From Solicoccozyma terricola (lineage: Eukaryota > Basidiomycota > Tremellomycetes > Filobasidiales > Piskurozymaceae), in contig BCLD01000002.1 of assembly GCA_001600875.1 (NCBI GenBank), positions 93,164 to 157,163 on the forward strand: a DNA stretch of 64,000 nucleotides. The letters are read 5' to 3'. A model generated the notes under the pieces. The model was not told the origin of the DNA. It ran no database searches and worked only from the letters and a program-made list of their open reading frames with translations. A program made the position numbers and the translations under genes. Positions 56,414-64,000 of this stretch are shown here, one piece after another (within the stretch, counting starts at the first letter, position 1; every line of letters begins with the position of its first letter).

Positions 56414-57305
56414 TGTCACGGGAATTCCTCTGATACGAACAACGACTCCAGTATCGCTCGCCTACGACATGTCATCATACTCGCTCACCTGCGACACGTC
56501 ATCATACGCGTCGCCCAATATCAGAGTCACCCCTGACTTCAACCGTCGCCCCATTGCTGTGTCCTTTACGAGGGACACGATGCCAGTGGACCTTCGCTCC
56601 GCTACGGGGGCCGACACTCGTTCGATATGGATAAATGGTCGCACGCCATTCATGGACGATCTTCCGTTCCATCTCCCTGTCGCCATCGACGGACAGCGAC
56701 CTGCCGGGACCCATCTGGACCCTACGCCAGCTCGCTTCCAGTCTCCATCCTCGTAGCCGAGTATCACCGACCAAAGGGAGTTACGGCGAGACCCTACGGG
56801 ACGTTCCGATCAAGACATGGACGAATGGGGATTGCTGGGGTACCTTTCGGTACCTTGGCAGATGGTCCCGACGACATAGGAGGTCCAAGAACGCTTGGGA
56901 CCAAGGACGTCGCGACCCGCATTGCAAATATGGTCGTTCGAGGGATGCTGGCATTAGCCGGTATGGCCCGGACAGGACTGGCGAGCAGCCAGGGTTTCCC
57001 NTCCGTTTTTAGGTACATAAGGAAGCCTTCTGTACGTCTCTTCATATTGCTCTCTTCCCTCGAGCAATATTATCAATTGTATGCCCACATAAAGCATCAC
57101 ACGAGCGACCTTTGCCCATAGGCGTTCAAGCTAGACCTCTTACTTCGCCAGCTGCCACGCTTGCACCCACGTACACGAACCCAGGTCGCTACCCGTCGAC
57201 GTCGACGGACAGCGACACGCTATAGGACATAGCTGATCGAACATTGGATAGAGAGTCAGGTGACTTGTCTATCTCGAACGTGGCGATCGACGTTAGATCG
57301 TTACA
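56414..57305 (+). mobile_element. 3' LTR of Element 2
   Basis: 892 bp, TGTCACGGG...GATCGTTACA. Contains the U3 27-bp repeat (two copies), the two motif sites (56681-56706, 57182-57216), a TACATAA element at about 57013, and the hairpin ATTGCTC-N8-GAGCAAT leading into the predicted RNA start GAGCAATATTAT. One ambiguous base at 57001. Confidence 0.94.
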
Positions 57306-57310
57306 ATTCG
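57306..57310 (+). other. Target-site duplication of Element 2, right copy
   Basis: ATTCG directly after GATCGTTACA; matches 46891-46895. Confidence 0.92.
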
Positions 57311-59640
57311 TCCGGATCCGTCCTCTGGTGACCTCGACGGGTCTTCCGTGATCCATGCGACCCGTAATAGGAAGGTTTCGGTGACTTCTGGCCCCCATCC
57401 TTCCGGTAGGAGCGAGGTGAAGTTACCAGGGTTGTGTTCCGGTAGGAGACTTGCACCCTTACCCGTGTGGTAATCCTCTCGGCATGAGAGAGCATCTGGG
57501 CGCACTGCCTTGATTCCGGGACGATATCGAATGGAGAAATCGTACTCTTGGAGGAACTCATGCCATCGAGCATGTCTCCGATTGAGTTGCTTCTTGTCCA
57601 TAAAATACTCCAAGTTCCTATGGTCGGTAATGATATCGATGGGGAACACGTTGTCCCGGAACTGGAAACTCCAGTGTATGAACGCTTCCATGATGGCGAG
57701 GAGCTCCTTGTCATGGACCGTGTAGTTGAGCTCCGCGGCTGCAAGCTTGCGTGAGTAGTAACCCACCGGGTGTAACCGTGTCTTCTTTTCCTGCCCATCA
57801 TCGGTCTCATATAATTGACTGACGACAGCGGCTACTGCGAAGTCGGATGCGTCGGTCTCAAGGTATATCTTACGATCCCTATCAAAGTGTCGCAAAATGG
57901 GTGCCTCCGTGAACCTCTTCTTGAGTTCTGCGAAAGCTTCCTGCTGTTCCTCCCCCCATACCCACTCTTGTTCCTTCTTGGTCAGAGTGGTGAGTGGGGT
58001 AGTTATGCGAGCATCACTATCGATGAATTTCCGATAGAAATTGGTGAATCCAAGGAATCGTTGCACTCCTCTAACATCCGTTGGAGCAGGCCATTCTCGA
58101 ACCGCCTCTATCTTAGCGGATTGCATCTGGATGCCATTTTTCGAGATCTCGTATCCAAGGAAGTTGATAGACTTTGTGTAAAAGAAACACTTCGTGGGTT
58201 TGAGGTATAGGGAATTCTCCTTGAGAATACAGAGAACTTCTAGGAACGTCGCTCGGACCTCGTTCTTCGTCTTCCCATAGACAGCAATGTCGTCGATATA
58301 GACAACGATGCCTCTCCCAATCAGGGGTTGGAAGATCTCGTTCAGGAAGCCTTGGAAGGTGGCTGGGGCGTTACAGAGTCCATCACGCATGACGAGGGAT
58401 TCGTGTTGTCCTCGTTGATGTCGAATGGTGGTGTAATGTTCATGTTCTTCCGCCATTCGAATCAACTGGTACGCTCGCGGCAGGTCGCAGGAGATGAACC
58501 ATTCGGCTCCTGCGAGTTGATCGAGGATCGTCTCAATACTGGGAAGGGGAGTCGCATCCTTGACGGTTACCGCATTGAGCTTGCGGTAATCGGTAACGAG
58601 ACGATATGTCCCATCCTTCTTAGGTATCGCGAAGATAGGACTGCTGTGTGGAGCCGTGGATTGACGCAGGTGACCGGTAGCGCAGTTGCTGGTTAGAAAC
58701 TCCTGTACCCATTCGTCTTCTCTCCTCGCTAGATGGTAGATAGGTCCAGTCGTGAGNCGGGCGTCAGGTATGAGGTCGATGCGGTGATCACATGCGCGGT
58801 GGGGAGGTAGCTCATCCGCCTTGGATTTACGAAAGATGTCCATCCACTCGTGGAACTCCTCAGGGATGAGAGCCTTGATCTCGTCTTCTTCCAGATCTTG
58901 CCAATCCTCGTTATCCCCGATGTAGTCGAAGTCGAAGACTGGGGCGTCCACCATATCAGGGTCAGGAGAGGTCGAGGCCGCGCGGATCCGGACGATTCCG
59001 TGCAACTCTTCCAAGTCCTGCTCGGTGAGTTGTTCTTGACCTATGCCGAAGTCCACGTTTGCCAGGCTTTTGTATGGGTGAGTGCAATTCGGTCGTAGGG
59101 CCCTAGCCCTTCCTACCGCCCACTCNTCCTCAATATCCTGTAGTTCTCCTTGCAAATCATTGCCAAGGAGATCGAGTATCGTGTTGCTAGGGAATTCTAG
59201 CTCATTCTTTTCCCAGTCCATCANGATCTTTCCTTCTTTGAAGAATCTTCCGCCTAAGATTACTTCTGTTCCTCCAAGGTCGGCAATGTCTAGTTTGATC
59301 CTCTTCGGGGGAACCCCTGCTCCAAACTGGAAAGTCGCCATGATGAAGGTATTGATCGGGGCGAAGTTTGGTATCGATCCATCCGCTAACTCTAACTTTC
59401 GTGGTTGCGTGTATTGGCATATTTTGGCAGTCTTGAGCAAGTGGCTGTCTCGTCGAATCAAGTTGATCGTTGCACCAGTNTCTAATAGACAGGCAACAGG
59501 AGAGAAATTGATCCGATCGACAGAGACTCTTGCTACAAGGAAAGCTTCATTATCCGATACCGCAAAACGAACTCGAAAGGGAGAAGGGGATGGACCGACC
59601 GTCATCTTCCCGAAGAGTTTGTTAACATCTTCGAGGGAAC
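57311..59640 (-). pseudogene. Element 1 pol, protease-RT-RNase H part, separated by insertion
   Basis: Open frame on the minus strand. Protease motif in ACLL.TGATINLIRRD (the Asp codon contains an n at 59480). RT: YRLVTDYRKLNAVTVKDATP, SCDLPRAYQLIRM, VVYIDDIAVYGKT. RNase H: YLETDASDFAVAAVVSQLYE and FMDKKQLNRRHARWHEF. It stops at the Element 2 insertion inside the RNase H-integrase linker. Homology to Element 2 ends abruptly at about 59640 (SLEDVNKLFGKM), so gag and the 5' LTR are missing. Four ambiguous bases (58757, 59126, 59224, 59480) suggest collapsed repeat copies. Confidence 0.9.
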
Positions 59641-59895
59641 AATAGAGAAATTGAACGACTTCCACCCGTATCTGACGACGTTTCGCATATGAGTCAGCTA
59701 TGCCCCTCAATCATGACCCATTGTCCTCCAGTGCGCCAAGTGACGTGCAGTGTCTGTGACGCATGGGCAGTATGGATATAAGGCCATTCGTTGACGTCCA
59801 TTCCGGAATAGTTGATAGCACAAAGCATCATTGTTTGGAGATGCATTACAATCTCACACGCTCGAGGTGATTGAAGGATGAGACCGGGTAATCGC
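59641..59895. other. Right flank of Element 1, no gene seen
   Basis: No LTR or gag similarity is found where Element 1 should continue. Nothing recognisable in this stretch. Confidence 0.5.
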
Positions 59896-60245
59896 TGATG
59901 CTCTGATCAATTTTAAGCTATTCACACCCGGCAATATCGGTGCGCATGAGAACCCGATGTGGCACATCAACAAGCCTTTCGGATTCTCTTCGTTCCCCTA
60001 TGAGCTGACTCCTGTGCCACGAAACTGGGCTGCCACAACGGGAGACCTCGTCTTCTTCAGACAACATTCCAGGGTAAGTTCCCGTCAATTCCCTCTGCAG
60101 AGCCCTCACGTATCCTGCTGAAGATCACCGATGGCGGGACTCTTTCCAGGGAGGCCATTTTGCTGCCATCGAACGGCCTGACGATCTCCTCAAAGACATT
60201 GAAGATTTCGTAGCGCAAGTCTGGCCGGAAGCGAGCAAGGCGTAG
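59896..60245 (+). pseudogene. Epoxide hydrolase, C-terminal fragment
   Basis: Reads HENPMWHINKPFGFSSFPYE then LTPVPRNWA, and after a short intron (GTAAG donor at about 60073, CAG acceptor at about 60148) GGHFAAIERPDDLLKDIEDF and VWPEASKA followed by TAG. GGHFAAxE carries the catalytic His of microsomal-type (EHN family) epoxide hydrolases, and FPYE..PVP is also conserved. The N-terminal domain and most of the alpha/beta-hydrolase core are absent upstream. Most likely a remnant left when Element 1's end was deleted or rearranged. Confidence 0.72.
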
Positions 60246-60617
60246 TAGGCATGTGTTACGCACATTCTCGATGGATCTCTCGGCCTATCCACCCCGACGC
60301 GGACAGGCTGTCGATGTCGTGTAACAAGCTGGAGGATTCGCCATTTGTGGACCAAGGACCAAATGGAATCGCATGTGTAACCAGTGGAAACGTCGCTGGC
60401 TTATCCACCAATGGCATCGGAATCGACTATGGGGCAACTTTCTCTTGTTCTTGTGAGTGTTGTGCCGGCTACCTACTCATATGCAAGTCAGATATATGTT
60501 GGTCTTTGGCTTGCGCTACCCTTGTAAATGATAGTCAAGCAGTGTCAAGAAAACATACTCTTAGCAGAAGAGGCTACTCCGTATAGTTATGTCCTTCATA
60601 ACAACCGAAGAGAAACG

Positions 60618-61107
60618 TCAGCAACTGGTCACCTGTTTGACAATGAATTGCACGAACTGTTGATGAGCGCATTGATGAACTTTTCTTTTGCTGGCGATGG
60701 TGTTACGAAGCTCTGTGGGTGGGAACGGGTGGTAATGAGATTGGCCCGGTTTGATCAGCGCTTTCCACTCACTCTCAATCTCGTCCTTGGATACGTCGGC
60801 TTGAATGGGGATGATCTCGCTTCTGAGATCGTTCTTCGGCTTGGCCTCTTTGGCAGCCTGTTCAAGAACGACACCCCGGCGACCAGTGATGTACACTCGG
60901 GCTCCGTTGTGAGCGAGAGCCGCGGCAGTCGTGAGGCCGAGACCAGTTCCTCCGCCGGTACCTGGGCGTAGATGGGTCAGAGCGATAAATGGCATGGCGG
61001 CATATCACGGACTCACCGACTACCACCCATCCCCTGACGCTGAACATCTTCTGGACGTCGAGAGCACCTGTGCCAATCACAGACTGAAGGAGTGCGCTGG
61101 AGCTCAT
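60618..61107 (-). pseudogene. Short-chain dehydrogenase, N-terminal part only
   Basis: Exon 1 from ATG at 61107 (MSSSALLQSVIGTGALDVQK, MFSVRGWVVVG) joins in phase to exon 2: TGGGTGLGLTTAAALAHNGA, RVYITGRR, IIPIQADVSKDEIES. The cofactor motif TGGGTGLG is intact. After KALIK the sequence no longer resembles the family; the NNAG segment and the YxxxK active site are not found downstream. Probably cut off by the rearrangement that also left the epoxide hydrolase fragment; it is different from the dehydrogenase at 3.9-6.1 kb. Confidence 0.7.
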
Positions 61108-61239
61108 CGTGAGGTGAGTTATCGAGGGGTATTGGAGGAATGGGTGTGTGACCAGCTGAACGAAGATGAGGGAAGAACTGTGGGTTGTTGAGCGACGAGT
61201 CCAGGCTTAGCAGAGGCCGGTGCTGTGAGAGCGGCATTG

Positions 61240-62078
61240 TTCAGCGTATGTTAGGTCGATCGATAGACCATCAACCGCGCGGTGTATTCGCCTAGGGTAA
61301 AGAAGAGAAAATTGTGCACAGTAGTTAGCAGATTTGTTTCCTGCGCACAGGAAGTGGGTTGAGGAGCAAGTGGCCTCACTTGTATGATCCTCAGTTCAGG
61401 GAGGTTTCGGTTGAGGAGTATCCTTTCACACCGGCATTGCAGCTCAGATTTGTCGTTGAAGGCAGGAGCAGCGTACTTGCTTTGTCCGCGCTCTCGCCGT
61501 TTCGCGGTAGTCATTGAACCGCTCAAGGTATACGGACGCAATGTCCGGATCAGGTTCAGGCTCTGTCCGATAAGTACCCTCCACCAGGATATTGAGATCT
61601 GCGGATGTATATATGTCAGCCTGTTCCCTCAGTGCCTTTGGGAGCCGCCCCCTCTGGTGGATCTTTTGCTAACACAACACACCAACAGCGGTAGAAGCGT
61701 TGGTGGCACTGAGCGGTAGTGGCGGATGTGCCCCCATGGTCGCCTGTGAACGCGACCGGGGGCTCCTCATGTGTCAAACAAAAGTCCGTTCCAGTCCATT
61801 TGAAGTGTCATATGAAAACAGAACATTCCAGCCACCCCTTCAAGCGGCTTCTGCTCGCGATCATCCACTGTTCGACGTCTCTCTCGGATGCAGGTGAATC
61901 AATGGAATCCTGTGTGGAGCGACGCCACTAGTATTTGTGCCTGAGCTGAGACCACATGGAGAGATCCCGTATGTGGATTCAAATCGATCGTCTCGTCCTC
62001 AGCTTCATAGACCTAGCAGTGCCCCTCCTCCCCAGTCGCATTCTAATTACACAAACAAACATCTCCGCTCGCTTTAAT
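61240..62078. other. No recognisable gene
   Basis: About 840 bp between the dehydrogenase fragment and the membrane-protein gene. Short ORFs on both strands without recognisable domains. Confidence 0.5.
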
Positions 62079-62867
62079 ATGTTTAGTTGGTTTCAAGACC
62101 TCTCGAACAGGACAGTCCGGTATAAAGTTACAACTGCAGATGCGGAAAAACTTCTTGGAGAGGCTCGGGCAAGGTTTGCAGAGGCTGCGCCGTCCAAAGG
62201 CGCAGCACCCCATTTATACTTACATGGAATGAAAGGACGGGAGCCGTCGCCAGGACTTGCAGTTTTGACCGTTAACGAAATCGAGAAGTTTATCCTTAAG
62301 AGAGGCGAGTTCTTGCCAGCACCTTGGCTTGTGGCGAACTTGGCTGATCTGCAGCTAACCACTTTGTTGTTCAGATGCTTCCGATCTCCCTTACTCAGGC
62401 TTCAACACCGTGACTGCTTTCGTTTGCTCCATTGGAATCGCCTTTTCATTGAATGGTGCTTTAAGTGGGGATCAGCTTCACATCAAGAAACTCTATGGCC
62501 TCGCATCTGTGTTCTTCATGGCCGCGTTGGCACTCAGCACCCTTTCATCTTTATTCCTCACAGATCCAAAGGCGAAAGCCCATCTTACCATTCGATCGCG
62601 CGTGCTTGCCATCAACAACAAAGCAAAATCTGGGACAATCATTTTATTTCGTTAACCGTCTTGTCCTGGACCTCTCTGTTCATGATTATTTCGGCATTCC
62701 TCACCATTGGCGTAGCACTGGAGCGTGGAATGGACTTTAAGCTCGGGTGGGCGTTCTTGGCGGTGATAATGACGTCGAATGTGGTTGGGTTCGTGATATG
62801 GCCGTTGATTCTGTGCTCCGCAGACCCAGAGAATTCACTCTTACCCCAGGGGGCAGGGCGGTCCTAG
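62079..62867 (+). CDS. Predicted membrane protein, frame-disrupted, family unknown
   Basis: ATG 62079 (MFSWFQDLSNRTVRYKVTTA) opens a soluble N-terminal region ending IEKFILKR. A GC-AG intron (GCGAGT at about 62308, CAG at 62374) gives an in-phase join to ASDLPYSGFNTVTAFVCSIG and the hydrophobic stretch LYGLASVFFMAALALSTLSS. Near 62600-62650 the frame must change to read LTVLSWTSLFMIISAFLTIG, then LGWAFLAVIMTSNVVGFVIW, ending at 62867. At least three membrane segments. The shift may be a mutation, a missed intron or an assembly error. No family recognised. Confidence 0.5.
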   Translation: MFSWFQDLSNRTVRYKVTTADAEKLLGEARARFAEAAPSKGAAPHLYLHGMKGREPSPGLAVLTVNEIEKFILKRGEFLPAPWLVANLADLQLTTLLFRCFRSPLLRLQHRDCFRLLHWNRLFIEWCFKWGSASHQETLWPRICVLHGRVGTQHPFIFIPHRSKGESPSYHSIARACHQQQSKIWDNHFISLTVLSWTSLFMIISAFLTIGVALERGMDFKLGWAFLAVIMTSNVVGFVIWPLILCSADPENSLLPQGAGRS

Positions 62868-64000
62868 TGACGAAAGAAGAGAAACGATGGCCACACAAAA
62901 GCTGGGGATGAATATGCAGGTGGCAATGGACCCTGGGGGATGATGTGACGAACAACGCACCCTCACTTGCAGGGATATTTGACTGCACCCCTTGCACTTG
63001 CGGACGAGGGGATCTCGATATGTAGTACCGAAGTACCGAAGCCTCTTCTTATCGACAGGTCTACAGTATTAAGGAATACAGGTATACTGGAATTCGGCTG
63101 TAGCCCTTTAGAGTAGCAACATAATCTAATAGTTGAACGCAAATGAGACGTAGACCCCTTTCACAATTTTTCTTCCCTCAAGCAATATTATGATCCACTT
63201 AGCACTCTACTAGGCATATGGCCTGTGCAATGCACAGGCAGCAACATCTAGCATCGATCAACCCTGAGCGGCTCTGATAACGGACGTCAATGTTCAAACG
63301 ATAACCCGTTGGGAACGGGACCCCATATTCTCGTTCGCTTCTTCCTGGTGTGTGATTAGATTGATTACAAGTCGAAATGCTGGCATGTAGAACTGTTCGT
63401 GCAACGGTGATGGCGGTCATGGCAGGGACTGCGACCAAGCAAGGTAAATTGAAGGACTGATGGAACTATGTGAGGAATCGCAAAAAGATCGTGGAGTGGA
63501 CAACACTGGATTGGTGGAGCGTCTACGACTCGCTTTTCGAGAGAGATCATATCGGTGAGAAGGAGAGGGGAGGGAAGTATGACGAGGGAGGCATCAACAC
63601 CAATTTCGCATACCCCTCCCTCTATCTTCCAAGTCAGTCTTTAATTTCTTGCCTGCAACTAAAACACTCCGACATTATCGACGACTAAGAATTTCCCCCA
63701 TCCCTCTGACGCCTTGACCCCCTCCCGCCGCTGAATTTCACATGTCATTGAAAGTTCATGCAAGATCCAGCTCATCACTTGTCGCGTCTTAACTTGAATC
63801 TATAACAACTCTACATTGACCTCAAACACCCATTTATCACATTACAAACTATTGTTGAGTAGCCACATGGTCTAATTCTGTACACCTTCGTCTCAAACAA
63901 CAAACGCAGCAGACGAGGTAGTAGTTGATGAGCAGGAGACGCTCTTAGTGAAGATGATATCAGTCGAAATCCGATGAAAAAGATAAGAGGCATTCGAATG
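62868..64000. other. No recognisable gene; possible LTR trace
   Basis: Only short ORFs. At 63170-63191, TCTTCCCTCAAGCAATATTAT resembles the LTR segment TCTTCCCTCGAGCAATATTAT of Elements 1 and 2, with weaker similarity to its left; possibly a decayed LTR. A 72-codon ORF at 63470-63688 might be an exon but nothing supports it. Confidence 0.4.

Larger units (their letters stand above)
46896..57305 (+). mobile_element. Element 2: near-complete chromodomain Ty3/gypsy retrotransposon
   Basis: LTR (46896-48125), self-priming-type primer-binding site, gag (48181-49796, one frame break), pol by -1 frameshift (to 53731) with protease, reverse transcriptase, RNase H, integrase and chromodomain, sense accessory ORF (53838-54425), antisense accessory gene (55643-54442), polypurine tract and LTR (56414-57305). 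Flanked by ATTCG. Near-identical LTRs and an open pol indicate a recent insertion. Family: Metaviridae, chromovirus branch, from integrase followed by a C-terminal chromodomain. Its own GTCGAC-rich motif occurs in the LTRs and at 49374-49395, 50471-50505, 52129-52162, 53794-53831, 55358-55383 and 55688-55710. Confidence 0.95.

Noticed and set aside
62093..62362. 89-codon minus-strand ORF
   Set aside because: Antisense of the membrane-protein exon; no independent support.

Overview
This is nuclear DNA of a fungus. The genes are split by many short introns (about 50-120 bp, mostly GTGAGT donors), spacers are short, and the protein set includes SNW1/Prp45, Leo1, CPSF2, ALG2, GlnRS, GRIM-19, an NBS1-like and a Rap1-like protein and a Whi5/Nrm1-like repressor. 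The intron density and the chromodomain Ty3/gypsy elements suggest a basidiomycete, perhaps a Tremellomycete yeast; that placement is inference. Two N gaps (2735-3104 and 47304-47853) and several single n bases show a draft assembly.

Layout. 1-6.1 kb: a 5'-truncated cytochrome P450, a type III polyketide synthase and a short-chain dehydrogenase, a possible small secondary-metabolism group. 6.6-40.4 kb: a dense housekeeping block with a Rap1-like BRCT/Myb protein (+), GRIM-19 of complex I (-), an unknown acidic protein (+), an NBS1-like FHA/BRCT protein (+), a Whi5/Nrm1-like protein (-), CPSF2 (-), a long eIF4E-family protein (+), GlnRS (-), SNW1/Prp45 (-), ALG2 (+), Leo1 (+) and an MCT-type MFS transporter (-). 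Neighbours are often divergent or convergent.

40.9-59.64 kb: about 18.7 kb of nested LTR retrotransposons. Element 2 (+, 46896-57305) is nearly complete: two LTRs, gag, pol with C-terminal chromodomain, a sense accessory ORF, an antisense accessory gene, polypurine tract. It sits inside the pol gene of Element 1 (-), flanked by the 5-bp duplication ATTCG; removing Element 2 restores Element 1's local reading frame. Element 1 lacks its 5' LTR and gag and has integrase frameshifts. An older related LTR (40942-41674) abuts Element 1's 3' LTR.

The main discovery candidate is in these elements. Both diverged copies carry, after pol, the same tail-to-tail pair of accessory genes: a sense ORF of about 200 aa and an antisense, Cys-rich, two-exon gene with its own conserved TATA box and a conserved intron position. 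Each element also carries its own short motif (GTCGACGTCGACGG type in Element 2, GGATTCGGACGGATCC type in Element 1) at matching positions in the LTRs, interdomain linkers, pol-accessory spacer and antisense intron.

59.64-64 kb: a degraded flank with the 3' end of an epoxide hydrolase gene, a cut-off short-chain dehydrogenase, a frame-broken membrane protein and sequence without recognisable genes.
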